From positions 1-43,008 of the IMG/VR virus record IMGVR_UViG_3300031521_000136: DNA of 43,008 nucleotides. One strand, 5' to 3'. Positions 30,801 through 39,722 of the stretch are shown in pieces. The stretch is from a virus. The notes under the pieces are model-generated. The model saw only the letters and a list, made by a program, of their open reading frames with translations. It had not been told where the DNA came from and searched no databases. Position 1 is the stretch's first letter, and each line of letters opens with the position of its first letter. The position numbers and the translations under genes were made by a program.

Positions 30801-32309
30801 ATGTTGGTAGACTATGAATATCGCAATAGAAATTTAGTTGTTAGTTATATTAACAATGATGGAATTATTAAAATAGAATATTATCCTTGGAACAACCCAA
30901 CAAAATTTGTTGTTTGTAGTGATGAAGATATGGATAAATCAGGAAAATTTACCACATGGGATGGTAAAGCAGTTAAAGAAATATATACATCAAGACCAAA
31001 TAGAAATTCAATTTACGATTTTATTGGTAGCTTAGATGTTAAAGAACAAGAAAAGATATTTGAATATAATGATGCTAATGTTTTTTTCATGGATATTGAA
31101 AATGAAATAGTAGGTGAAAAAGTTGCACCCGAATTAGCACAAGGTGAAATTCAAACAATTTCTATTGTAAATAAAGATAAAGTTTTAATTATTGGTACAA
31201 AGAAGTTTTCAAGTGATAATAATGAATCAATGGAAGATGATATGAATAATTACTTTTCTAAATATAATACTGATTATAAATTCATGTATAAATATTACGA
31301 AAGTGAATATGATATGTTATTGAACTTGTTTAAAGTAATGATACCAAAAATGCCCATTCTTACTGGATGGAATTTTGTAGAATATGATTGGGTTTACTTA
31401 GTTAATAGAGCACGAAAATTAGGAATTGATCCAACTATTGCATCTTTTACAGGTGTATTAAGAGAATCATATTTAGATACTTCAAAAGCAGAATTACCAG
31501 CGCATCGTGTTGTAGTCGATTATATGGAACTATATGAAAAATATGATACAAGTGTTAAGGTTAAGGAATCAAGTAGCTTAAACTTCGTGTCAGATGCATT
31601 GTTAGGTGTTCAAAAAGTAAATTACGAAGGTAACTTAAAATATCTACATGACCATGATTATTATAAGTTTGTGTTATATAATGCTATTGACTCAATACTT
31701 GTTCAACAAATTCATTATAAAATGAAATATATTGATATTCTTTATGGTATATCTGCTTTATCACGTAATCGTATTATAGATTCATTCAGTACAATTCCAG
31801 TAACAGAAGGTATTTTACGTAAGAAATTTAAAGATGAAAAGAATGTAGTATTTGCACGTGAAGAAGGTAAAAGAGTAGATTCAAGTGAAGAAATGGGTGT
31901 AAAAGGTGGATGGGTAAAAGATCCAATTGTAGGAATGTCAAAGTGGACAAGTTGTTATGACTTCTCTTCACTTTATCCAACAACTATTAGACAATTTAAT
32001 ATTTCAGCAGATTCTTATAAAGGTAATATTATAAAAGACCGAAATAAAAATGTAATGGATATGATTCTTAAATTAAGAAGTGGTCAAGAAGTATATTCTA
32101 CCTTTAATGGTCATAAAATATTATTGGAAGTAGATGATATTGTTACATTGAACGGTGCTGTATTTAAAAATGAAGATGGTATTGTTAAAAATGTTATGGG
32201 TGATATCTTTAAAGAACGTAAGCGTTATAAAAAGATGATGATGGAAGCTAATCTTGAATTAAATGATTTAGAAAAAGAATTAGAACAACTAAAAAAAGAA
32301 TTATGTTAA
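30801..32309 (+). CDS. T4-type family B DNA polymerase, N-terminal half only (exonuclease plus first palm motif)
   Basis: 502 aa; T4 gp43 has 898. Exonuclease motifs are complete: FMDIEN (D98, E100), TGWNFVEYDW (N191, D196) and YNAIDS (D297). The YxGG-like region is GVKGGWVKDP (366-375). Polymerase motif A is DFSSLYPTTIRQFNIS (387-402, D387). The frame ends with TAA shortly after a basic helix (KERKRYKKMMMEANLELNDLEKELEQ), before motifs B (KxxxNSxYG) and C (YGDTDS). Neither motif occurs in the rest of the window, so the C-terminal half must be encoded elsewhere. Split gp43A/gp43B polymerases are known in some T4 relatives. The next gene starts 1 base later and is unrelated. Confidence 0.92.
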   Translation: MLVDYEYRNRNLVVSYINNDGIIKIEYYPWNNPTKFVVCSDEDMDKSGKFTTWDGKAVKEIYTSRPNRNSIYDFIGSLDVKEQEKIFEYNDANVFFMDIENEIVGEKVAPELAQGEIQTISIVNKDKVLIIGTKKFSSDNNESMEDDMNNYFSKYNTDYKFMYKYYESEYDMLLNLFKVMIPKMPILTGWNFVEYDWVYLVNRARKLGIDPTIASFTGVLRESYLDTSKAELPAHRVVVDYMELYEKYDTSVKVKESSSLNFVSDALLGVQKVNYEGNLKYLHDHDYYKFVLYNAIDSILVQQIHYKMKYIDILYGISALSRNRIIDSFSTIPVTEGILRKKFKDEKNVVFAREEGKRVDSSEEMGVKGGWVKDPIVGMSKWTSCYDFSSLYPTTIRQFNISADSYKGNIIKDRNKNVMDMILKLRSGQEVYSTFNGHKILLEVDDIVTLNGAVFKNEDGIVKNVMGDIFKERKRYKKMMMEANLELNDLEKELEQLKKELC

Positions 32310-32310
32310 A

Positions 32311-32649
32311 ATGGAAGATAAAGAACTTATTATAATTGTAACTTATATAAATGTTTCTGGTTTATCAAGAGTACAAGCACAAAATAGTTTTGGTAATCTT
32401 ATAGCAGAATCAGATATAACATTTGCAGACGTTAATAATAAAAATATTAAACGGATATTTTTACCAATTGAACAAGGACAAACAAGAGTAGAATGTATTT
32501 ATCCTATTAGTAATTCTAAAATAGAAGGTGAATCCGAAATTATATCACTTTATAAAGCATTATTAAATTCAAGTGATGAAGAAGTAAAAATGATTGCAAA
32601 TGATATAGAACGAAAGTTGAAACTTATTAGATTAAAAAAAGCTGAATAA
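32311..32649 (+). CDS. Hypothetical protein, 112 aa
   Basis: A beta-rich N-terminal half (LIIIVTYINVSGLSR) and a helical, basic C-terminus. It is not the missing polymerase C-terminus. It starts 1 base after the polymerase stop and ends at its own terminator hairpin. No family recognised. Confidence 0.7.
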   Translation: MEDKELIIIVTYINVSGLSRVQAQNSFGNLIAESDITFADVNNKNIKRIFLPIEQGQTRVECIYPISNSKIEGESEIISLYKALLNSSDEEVKMIANDIERKLKLIRLKKAE

Positions 32650-32664
32650 TATTCAGCTTTTTTT
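32634..32664 (+). terminator. Terminator after the polymerase operon
   Basis: A 7-bp core stem GCTGAAT/ATTCAGC (32641-32647 with 32651-32657), extended by A and T tracts. It overlaps the last codons of 32311-32649. Confidence 0.85.
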
Positions 32665-32685
32665 ATGGACACATATTTTAAAATA

Positions 32686-32693
32686 TATAAAAT
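32686..32693 (+). promoter_or_regulatory. Late promoter candidate (TATAAAAT)
   Basis: ATATATAAAATA, 17 bases before ATG 32710, the same spacing as the exact TATAAATA copies. Confidence 0.5.
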
Positions 32694-32706
32694 AAAAATA
32701 TTTTAA

Positions 32707-33246
<540 letters not shown>

Positions 33247-33265
33247 ATATGGACAGAACAGAAAT

Positions 33266-33292
33266 AGATAAAATAATGATATAATTTTATCT
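33266..33292 (+). other. Hairpin in the 118-base gap after the exonuclease gene
   Basis: A 9-bp perfect stem AGATAAAAT/ATTTTATCT (33266-33274 with 33284-33292). It is A/T-rich and has no clear T tract, so it is a weak terminator at best. Nothing else is seen in 33247-33364 apart from a TATAATAA (33345-33352) 13 bases before the next gene. Confidence 0.4.
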
Positions 33293-33364
33293 ATGTTAAA
33301 TAATTCAGAATACAATAATATTAAACTTTTTAGTTATTTTAAACTATAATAAATAAAAAGTTTT

Positions 33365-33652
33365 ATGAAAAATTTAAGTACATGGTGGAAAGCTCTACCA
33401 AAACGATTGAAATTTAATTTAACTACATGGTTAGCATATTCTATACCAACTTATATCTTATTATTACCTTTGTGGTTATTTAGTGCTAATTTTTTATTGG
33501 TAAATATATCTATATCAATAATTTTAGGTTTTCTATTTGGATTTTTAAATAATATAATTATCGAATTAAGAATAATTAATGGTGAAAAATTCCCTAATTT
33601 AGAAGAAACAGATGAAACAATTGTAAAAAAAGATGAATTAATTAAAAGTTGA
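33365..33652 (+). CDS. Membrane protein with two transmembrane segments, 95 aa
   Basis: The N-terminus is basic (WWKALPKRLKFN). Two hydrophobic segments lie at about 23-43 and 45-64, with a short loop, followed by an acidic tail ending with TGA. Size and topology would fit a holin, but there is no lysis neighbour and no family match, so this is only a possibility. Confidence 0.6.
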   Translation: MKNLSTWWKALPKRLKFNLTTWLAYSIPTYILLLPLWLFSANFLLVNISISIILGFLFGFLNNIIIELRIINGEKFPNLEETDETIVKKDELIKS

Positions 33653-33701
33653 ACTATAAACTTTAATATATAGTAGTATAATTTTGGTTTTGTTGGTTTT
33701 G

Positions 33702-33721
33702 AGTCTCACTGACTTCGGACT
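33702..33721 (+). promoter_or_regulatory. Possible structured leader of 33778-34689
   Basis: In the 125-base leader, AGTC (33702-33705) can pair with GACT at 33711-33714 or with GACT at 33718-33721, giving mutually exclusive hairpins. The segment is richer in G/C than its surroundings. No known riboswitch is recognised. Confidence 0.25.
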
Positions 33722-33777
33722 TATAGCGATGTAAGGAAAAAATTTGCAAAATAAAAATAAAAATAAAAATTATAATT

Positions 33778-34689
33778 ATGACACACTATCTCATGCAAGA
33801 TGGTATGCCTTCTGGCATCGTACTTGCGAAAAATCCCCGAACAGGTTCATTAGATGAACTTAAAAATTACAAAGACAATACCATTTATTTAAATGATGGT
33901 AATGAATTTCAAATTAGATTATTTAATCCACTCCGTGAAAAAATCGGTGTACAAATTGGTTTAAATGGTGAAAACTCAACTTCTTATTTAGTTTTAAATC
34001 CTGGTGAAGATGTAACAATTGACCGTTTCATTGATACCCAAAAGAAAATGTTATTTGAAACATATAATTATGATTCAAGTAATTCTGCTGCACAAAATGC
34101 AGTAGCTAAAAACGGAATAGTTACTATTAAATTCTTTAAAGAAGTCAAAGCACTTATTACTACTACACCATTTAATAGCACAGGTGGATACAATCAATTG
34201 TATAGAACACCAGGTGTATATACAAATGATGTTGATTTATCAGCAGTTATTTCAAATTCGGGTACACTTAATTTACATGATGCTAATGTATTTAATACTA
34301 CATCACTTTCATCAACAAATAATTTAAAATCTGGTAATTTAGATATGAGTACATGTACAACAGCCAACCCTGTAAACGCTACTTATACAACTACATCAAT
34401 GGATAATTTAGTATTTAATTCAGATGAAGAAGTAAAAACTAAATCTTATCAACCTAAAAGTAGGATGAAAGAAACAGGTCGAGTTGGAAAAGGTAACAGT
34501 TCTACACAAAACTTTAAAAAAGTTGAAGTTGAATTCTATTCAGTACCATTTCACGAAATCATTTATAGTTTAAAACCAGTATCTGAAAAATCAGAAGATA
34601 TTGAAATCCGTGAATTTTGCACTGATTGTGGTTATCGAATCAGGAATGCTAAATATAACTTCTGTCCAAAGTGCGGTACCAAAATTTAA
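33778..34689 (+). CDS. Putative virion-associated protein with C-terminal zinc ribbon
   Basis: 303 aa. Residues about 38-100 (YLNDGNEFQIRLFNPL...VQIGLNG...LVLNPGEDVTIDRF) look like a beta-sandwich domain seen, from memory, in proteins of large phages and large DNA viruses. The middle is Ser/Thr/Asn-rich low complexity. The C-terminus is a clear zinc ribbon, CTDC (281-284) and CPKC (296-299). No enzyme motif. It has a 125-base leader and is followed by the vWA gene after 22 bases. Function unknown; DNA or protein binding through the ribbon is likely. Confidence 0.65.
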   Translation: MTHYLMQDGMPSGIVLAKNPRTGSLDELKNYKDNTIYLNDGNEFQIRLFNPLREKIGVQIGLNGENSTSYLVLNPGEDVTIDRFIDTQKKMLFETYNYDSSNSAAQNAVAKNGIVTIKFFKEVKALITTTPFNSTGGYNQLYRTPGVYTNDVDLSAVISNSGTLNLHDANVFNTTSLSSTNNLKSGNLDMSTCTTANPVNATYTTTSMDNLVFNSDEEVKTKSYQPKSRMKETGRVGKGNSSTQNFKKVEVEFYSVPFHEIIYSLKPVSEKSEDIEIREFCTDCGYRIRNAKYNFCPKCGTKI

Positions 34690-34711
34690 TAAAAAAATAA
34701 TCAATAATAAA

Positions 34712-35377
34712 ATGAAAGAATATATAAAAATAATTAATATAATAGATAAATCAGGTTCAATGAATTCTATGATTGAAACAGCAATAAATGGTTTTAATGA
34801 ATTTATAATAGAACAAAAAAGTTTAGACGGTGATGCATTAGTATCAACTATCTTATTTGATAGTCAATATCAACCATTATACGAAGATATGGATGTAAAG
34901 AATTGCTACTTGTTAGACAAAAATAATTACAAACCATCAAGTATGACAGCATTGTATGATGCAATTGGATACACGATTGATAAAGAAATAGATAAATTAG
35001 GTAATTTACCATTAGAAGAAAGACCAATAAAAACTTTATGTATAATACTTACTGATGGTGCTGAAAATTCAAGTAAAAAATATACTAATGTTAAGATAAA
35101 GGAAATGATTACTGAAATGAAAAAGGAATTCAATTGGGAATTTATCTTTTTAGGTGCGGATGAAAATGCATCTTTAACAGCAGAAATAATGGGTATTTCA
35201 ACAAGTAATTCTTATTCCTTTACGAATAATAGTAAAGGTTTATCTGATGCTTATAGGGGTGTTAATTATGCATCTACTGTATTTAGAAGTAGTGTTTCAG
35301 CAGATAGTATGTCATTCAATTCTGAAACACTTATGGATGATTATCGTAAAGAAAGTGAAAAGAAAGAAACTAAATAA
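34712..35377 (+). CDS. von Willebrand factor A (vWA) domain protein
   Basis: 221 aa. I chose ATG 34712 because the upstream in-frame start at 34601 lies inside the zinc-ribbon gene. The MIDAS metal site is visible as IDKSGSM (11-17), the TAL in SSMTALYDAIG and ILTDGAENS, so a functional divalent-metal site is expected. The fold resembles the TerY/stand-alone vWA proteins that act as adaptors. It is co-oriented with the zinc-ribbon gene and ends at a bidirectional terminator. A partner is not identifiable in the window. Confidence 0.85.
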   Translation: MKEYIKIINIIDKSGSMNSMIETAINGFNEFIIEQKSLDGDALVSTILFDSQYQPLYEDMDVKNCYLLDKNNYKPSSMTALYDAIGYTIDKEIDKLGNLPLEERPIKTLCIILTDGAENSSKKYTNVKIKEMITEMKKEFNWEFIFLGADENASLTAEIMGISTSNSYSFTNNSKGLSDAYRGVNYASTVFRSSVSADSMSFNSETLMDDYRKESEKKETK

Positions 35378-35378
35378 T

Positions 35379-35409
35379 AAAAAAGGGGAATTAATTATTC
35401 CCCTTTTTA
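35379..35409. terminator. Bidirectional terminator between convergent genes
   Basis: Stem GGGGAAT/ATTCCCC (35385-35391 with 35397-35403), flanked by A and T tracts, between the vWA gene and the minus-strand cluster. Confidence 0.88.
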
Positions 35410-35768
35410 TATTCATTAAATTTTAGTATACCTTCATAAATATTAGTTTTTGGTCTATATAAATTTTCAAAATTAGGATTTAGACCATTTGGTGTTATCA
35501 TTGCACCTGATATATACCATGTGTTATTATAAATTGGATCATATATCCTAACACTTTCATTTCGTTCCCCTAATAATAATTTAATTTCTTCATCAGAACA
35601 ATCAATATTCTTACCAAAAAATACATTCATTTCGTCATCACCATAACTCCATGATTGAGGAACTAAACCTGTCCAATTCCCACCATATTCTTCTTCAAAT
35701 TCTTTTTCAGTTTTAAAGCGATATGGATGCAAAGTTTCTTCTTTTGTTATTGGATTATAATATTTCAT
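35391..35768 (-). CDS. Paralogous ~120-aa family, member 1
   Basis: 125 aa. It shares with the three genes at 37681-38779 the N-terminal pattern MKYYNPITKEETLHPYRFKT, then EFEEEYGxNW, a central N-x-x-FG segment, and a C-terminal K-x-YE-x-x-LKFN-like end (here YEGILKFNEY). No known domain is recognised. It is separated from the other three by the glycosyltransferase gene, which suggests tandem duplication and later insertion or rearrangement. Confidence 0.7.
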   Translation of the reverse strand: MKYYNPITKEETLHPYRFKTEKEFEEEYGGNWTGLVPQSWSYGDDEMNVFFGKNIDCSDEEIKLLLGERNESVRIYDPIYNNTWYISGAMITPNGLNPNFENLYRPKTNIYEGILKFNEYKKGNN

Positions 35769-35792
35769 ATATTTATATATTAAAATTCGATA

Positions 35793-37622
35793 TTATTTTT
35801 CCCAATGTTTAAAATAAAAATACGGATTATCATATATAGTTGTTTCAAAAAATTTGAATTTTATTTTAAATTTCTGTAATAAATAAGGTAAACTTAATTG
35901 GTCTAATATAGACCATTTACAATTATTATAAAACCATTCCTTCATCATATTATATTCTTTATTTTCCACTATATTATTTTTGTATATGAAAAGACCAGCT
36001 TCTATTAAAAATGTATCATTAAAGTCACTATCTAAAAAATAACTATTAACTTCTTCAACAAGTGGTTCATTGTAATATCTATTTTTTAAATATTTATTTG
36101 TTGTTATTTGATCCATTACAAAACACAATTCTTCTTTTACAGATTTTCTTGCACTGTGTTTGAAAAAAACAGCATCAACTTCATCTGTGCATTGGTCAAC
36201 AATCCATTGTATTGAATCTTCTTTTAGTATTGAAAAAGATGAATCTAACCAAACATAATAATCATAATTTGGTTGTAAATCCCACATAATCATTCGTTCT
36301 GTTTTTGCTCTTAGTCTTGGTAACATTGAATCACTTTTAGATGATATACCTTTAACATCAGCACTAACTCTATTAAATACAACTTCTATATCATTGTTAG
36401 TTATTTGATTAACCCATTCTGAATCTAAAGGTTGTCCAAATGATGATGTTGTTACTAATATTCTTTTTTTTGCAGTGTGTTGTAATTTTATATTACTTAA
36501 ATTTTTAAACTTATCTGATATATTACCTTTCTTCCAAATATCAAATTTCAGAATAAAATCTATTTTATTTACCATATCAATTTCATCATTGAATTCATAA
36601 ATAATATTTTCATATGTATTCCTTTTTGATTTTTCAGATAAGACAAACTTATTATTTATTAATAATTCGAAAATTCTAACTTGTTCTTGTATATTACTAT
36701 CATAATAGTGTAGATTTATTATTATTTTAGAATCAAAAACATAACTAAATAGTTCATCACCATAAACAGATTCTATCATTTGTTTTTTTAAATTAGGGTA
36801 TGTTTTAGTGTATCTATTAATTTCATTTTTAGGTGCTATTATACAAATATTATATTTACTACTTAAAATATCTAAATATTTTAAACGCTTATCATTTAAA
36901 CTACCAAAAAATAAAATATCATATTTAGGTTTTTTTATTTTATTTTTTTTTAATAATGCTTCACTGTATTGTAAAGGAATGTATTTAACATTCTTAAACC
37001 CTTCCGATTTTAAGAATTTTATATTATCTAAATCATAATCCCATATTTCATCACATTTCTTTAACTTCTTCTTATTTGAATTTGTTGCTTCTATTATATA
37101 TGGATCTTCACTTTTTGTGTTATACCAATGACTATTACAATCATTTAATTGTTCTAATTGATAAATAACTATTTTTTTAGTTGGATATTTCTTTTTAAAA
37201 TCTGAAATACTCATATTCATCTTATTATATCCTAATATAACTAAATAATTATCGTATTCTGAAATTTTTGAATAAATATCAATTATCATTTTTTTAATTG
37301 GTTCAAATGGATTAATTGCATCCATCTCACTTGATATTATACATTCAATATGTTTAGTTTTAGGTGAATCCTTTTTAATGACTGTTGATTTTGTTATTAG
37401 TTTCGGTATGGGTTTCGTTAATGACTTAACAATAACTTTTTTATATTTCCTTTTTTCAGTATAACCAAAAGTCTTCCAATGATACATTGCACCGTATTCT
37501 GAATTATAAAAATTATATAGTGCAACATCAGGGTTTAATTCTAAATAAATCTTCCAATCAAAATCTTTTGGTACCTTATTTTCAGATGATATATTATCAC
37601 CGTTTAAATCATTTTCAATCAT
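35793..37622 (-). CDS. Two-domain glycosyltransferase
   Basis: 609 aa. Residues 21-60 (FDWKIYLELNPDV...YHWKTFGYTEKRKY) are a short module commonly found in front of glycosyltransferases of large phages and giant viruses. Residues about 120-365 look GT-B/CgeB-like (PKYDILFFGSLNDKR; YVFDSKIIINLHY; EQVRIFELLINNKF). Residues 385-605 look like a second, DUF616/TOD1-type transferase (LRAKTERM, YYVWLDSSF at 455-463, LDQLSLPY at 573-580). Possible acceptors are phage DNA, virion proteins or host envelope. A TATAAATA late promoter lies 18 bases upstream, favouring a virion-decorating role. Confidence 0.78.
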   Translation of the reverse strand: MIENDLNGDNISSENKVPKDFDWKIYLELNPDVALYNFYNSEYGAMYHWKTFGYTEKRKYKKVIVKSLTKPIPKLITKSTVIKKDSPKTKHIECIISSEMDAINPFEPIKKMIIDIYSKISEYDNYLVILGYNKMNMSISDFKKKYPTKKIVIYQLEQLNDCNSHWYNTKSEDPYIIEATNSNKKKLKKCDEIWDYDLDNIKFLKSEGFKNVKYIPLQYSEALLKKNKIKKPKYDILFFGSLNDKRLKYLDILSSKYNICIIAPKNEINRYTKTYPNLKKQMIESVYGDELFSYVFDSKIIINLHYYDSNIQEQVRIFELLINNKFVLSEKSKRNTYENIIYEFNDEIDMVNKIDFILKFDIWKKGNISDKFKNLSNIKLQHTAKKRILVTTSSFGQPLDSEWVNQITNNDIEVVFNRVSADVKGISSKSDSMLPRLRAKTERMIMWDLQPNYDYYVWLDSSFSILKEDSIQWIVDQCTDEVDAVFFKHSARKSVKEELCFVMDQITTNKYLKNRYYNEPLVEEVNSYFLDSDFNDTFLIEAGLFIYKNNIVENKEYNMMKEWFYNNCKWSILDQLSLPYLLQKFKIKFKFFETTIYDNPYFYFKHWEK

Positions 37623-37639
37623 TAATAATGTTATTTTTA

Positions 37640-37647
37640 TATTTATA
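37640..37647 (-). promoter_or_regulatory. T4-type late promoter (TATAAATA), leftward
   Basis: An exact TATAAATA on the minus strand, 18 bases before ATG 37622 of the glycosyltransferase. Confidence 0.6.
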
Positions 37648-37680
37648 TATTATGAAAGCAGTGTTCATAACTATTTGTTT

Positions 37681-38049
37681 TTAGAAATTACTAAACCTTA
37701 TTACTGTGTTTTCATACACTAATTTAGTATCCATATAATTATATATATCAAGTATCTTTGTATTTAGTGTTAACATACGTTCAGTTGCAGACCATTCTGA
37801 ATTAGGTATTCTTAAATAACTTAAACCATTATACATATTATTATTTTCACTGAATTCATTATCTATAATATTAGTATCAACACTGTATTCAAAATTTTTA
37901 CCGAATAAATAATTCATACCTTCATCAAAAGTATTCCAACCAACATATACTTTCCAATCTTCCCCATACTCATTATAAAATTCGTTTCTTTTTTTAAATC
38001 TATATGGATATGATGTTATTTCACCAGATATTGTATTTTTATATTTCAC
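37681..38049 (-). CDS. Paralogous ~120-aa family, member 2
   Basis: 122 aa, starting MKYKNTISGEITSYPYRFKK, with a YGEDWKV segment, MNYLFGKNFEYS and an ending KLVYENTVIRFSNF. The MNYLFG...EYS centre and the xLVYENxxLKFNNF end are shared with members 3 and 4. It overlaps member 3 by 4 bases (coupled start/stop). Confidence 0.7.
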   Translation of the reverse strand: MKYKNTISGEITSYPYRFKKRNEFYNEYGEDWKVYVGWNTFDEGMNYLFGKNFEYSVDTNIIDNEFSENNNMYNGLSYLRIPNSEWSATERMLTLNTKILDIYNYMDTKLVYENTVIRFSNF

Positions 38050-38423
38050 TTTCTAAAATTATTAAATTTTAATATTCTATTTTCATATACTAATTTATTA
38101 GTTGGGTTTTCTGTGTACGTACTTATAACAGGTTTTGCTTTGTTTTGTTTTAACATAAGTCTACATGCCGTCCAACCCGAATTAGGTATATTTATAAATT
38201 CTATATCATTAAATATATTGTTAGTATTTTTAAATTCTTCTTGTATTATTTCTTTATCTGTACTATATTCAAAATCCATACCAAATAGATAATCCATCCC
38301 TGGTACACCCCAAGAAACATCAGTTGTCCAAGTGTTACCAAACACTTTAATAAATTCTTCTTCTGTTTTAAACCTATATGGGTATAATGTTATTTCATTA
38401 GTTATTTCATTTATATATTTCAT
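38046..38423 (-). CDS. Paralogous ~120-aa family, member 3
   Basis: 125 aa, starting MKYINEITNEITLYPYRFKT. It has MDYLFGMDFEYSTD, PNSGWTACRLML and an ending NKLVYENRILKFNNFRK. Member 2 has the similar PNSEWSATERML, so members 2 and 3 are the closest pair. It overlaps both neighbours by 4 bases. Function unknown. Confidence 0.7.
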   Translation of the reverse strand: MKYINEITNEITLYPYRFKTEEEFIKVFGNTWTTDVSWGVPGMDYLFGMDFEYSTDKEIIQEEFKNTNNIFNDIEFINIPNSGWTACRLMLKQNKAKPVISTYTENPTNKLVYENRILKFNNFRK

Positions 38424-38779
38424 TTATTAAAATTATTAAATTTAAGTAATTTATTTTCATAAACTAATTTTTTTGTTTTGTATAAGTTATCAAAATCTAT
38501 ATTCAGGTTAGGTTTAATCATACTATCTGATACTAACCATTCTTCATGTGTTAAATCATAAACTGATAATCTTCTACTACCATCACCAAATAAATATTTA
38601 ATGGAATCCATATTAAATTCAAGTGTTGTTCCTAATAAATAACGCATTCTATTATAATTCCAACTACTATGTTCCAAATTACCTGTCCAATTTTCACCAT
38701 AATCTGCTTCAAATTCTTGTTCAGTTTTAAAGCGATATGGATATATTGTTCTTTCTTTTGTTATTTGATTATAATACAT
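38420..38779 (-). CDS. Paralogous ~120-aa family, member 4
   Basis: 119 aa, starting MYYNQITKERTIYPYRFKT, with YGENWTGNL, MRYLLGTTLEFNMD and an ending KLVYENKLLKFNNFNK. Its W-L-V-S-D-SMI-PN segment resembles the GAMITPN of member 1, so members 1 and 4 are the closest pair. It is the first gene of the three-gene overlapping block. Its start lies in the divergent region shared with 38840-39700. Confidence 0.7.
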   Translation of the reverse strand: MYYNQITKERTIYPYRFKTEQEFEADYGENWTGNLEHSSWNYNRMRYLLGTTLEFNMDSIKYLFGDGSRRLSVYDLTHEEWLVSDSMIKPNLNIDFDNLYKTKKLVYENKLLKFNNFNK

Positions 38780-38815
38780 CTATTATATATTATTTTTCAA
38801 TATCAAAAAAAAATA

Positions 38816-38823
38816 TATAAATA
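38816..38823 (+). promoter_or_regulatory. T4-type late promoter (TATAAATA), rightward
   Basis: An exact TATAAATA within ATATATAAATAAAA, 17 bases before ATG 38840. Confidence 0.65.
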
Positions 38824-38839
38824 AAAAAGAAATATAAAA

Positions 38840-39700
38840 ATGGGAGTAGTTAGAAGTCTTGGTGGTGAAAGTTACCTTAATTCAGATGATAAAGCACAAG
38901 TTAAATACGAAGGTGATGGATATGAAAATTCACAAGTAAATAATAATAAACTTACAATAGAACAATTAGTTGATTATGTTCAAGCTGATTTAACTTTTAG
39001 TGGATTAATGCCGAAAATTTTACCTGATTTAGAAATTGCACGTATAATAAAAGACCATACATTACAATGGTTTTATAAAAATTATCAATGGGCTCTTATT
39101 AAATCATATTATAAGTTAGATAGAAGAGTTATAAACACTGATGAATTTACTACAAACGGATATATTATATTACCAGAAGAATGCGAAAATGTAGTTAAAA
39201 TTTATAATATTTCAGACCCATCATTATTTAGAATAGGTGTACAAGCTCCAAATTTATCAATAAACTTTGGTGTAACTAATCAACCTTATCTTACATCATT
39301 TGTTACGAATGTTGGTGAATTAGGTGTTTATAGACAAATATTAAGTGCATTTAGTAGTGAAATAAATAAATTAGCAAAACTATATAATAAATATGCATTT
39401 AATCCTGAAAGTCATAGATTACATCTACTTGGTGAAGTTAAAAATGATTTAATGTTAGAAGTTTATTTAAGAATAGAACAAGATGAATTATTTAATTCAC
39501 AATTATTTAAAGATTATGTAGTTGGATATAGTAGAAAACGTTTAGGTGAACTATTACAACGTGTCACCTTCAATCTACCAGGTGGTTTTGCATATAATCC
39601 AGCAGACATTATTTCACAAGGACAAGATTTATTAGATAAAACAATTGAACAAGTTAAAGGTCAAAGTCCAAGTACATCATTCTTTATTATGGCACTATAA
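38840..39700 (+). CDS. Putative structural (neck/connector-like) protein, 286 aa
   Basis: Soluble alpha/beta protein. Features such as LPDLEIARIIKDHTLQWFYKNYQWAL, YIILPEECENVVKIYN and a C-terminal GYSRKRLGELLQRVTFNLPGG followed by an SPSTSFFIM tail are, from memory, shared with proteins of large phages that are usually placed among head-tail connector or neck proteins. I cannot confirm this without a search. It stands alone between a late promoter and a terminator, consistent with a virion gene. No capsid-targeting start. Confidence 0.6.
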   Translation: MGVVRSLGGESYLNSDDKAQVKYEGDGYENSQVNNNKLTIEQLVDYVQADLTFSGLMPKILPDLEIARIIKDHTLQWFYKNYQWALIKSYYKLDRRVINTDEFTTNGYIILPEECENVVKIYNISDPSLFRIGVQAPNLSINFGVTNQPYLTSFVTNVGELGVYRQILSAFSSEINKLAKLYNKYAFNPESHRLHLLGEVKNDLMLEVYLRIEQDELFNSQLFKDYVVGYSRKRLGELLQRVTFNLPGGFAYNPADIISQGQDLLDKTIEQVKGQSPSTSFFIMAL

Positions 39701-39722
39701 AAAATACTTTAAACAAAATAAA

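Noticed and set aside
34601-34711. Upstream start for the vWA protein
   Set aside because: The extra 37 codons are a frame-shifted reading of the zinc-ribbon codons; the vWA domain begins right after ATG 34712.
35770-35777. TATAAATA as a late promoter for 35391-35768
   Set aside because: It lies only 2 bases before the start codon instead of about 17, so it is probably a chance match in A/T-rich DNA or belongs to a different start.
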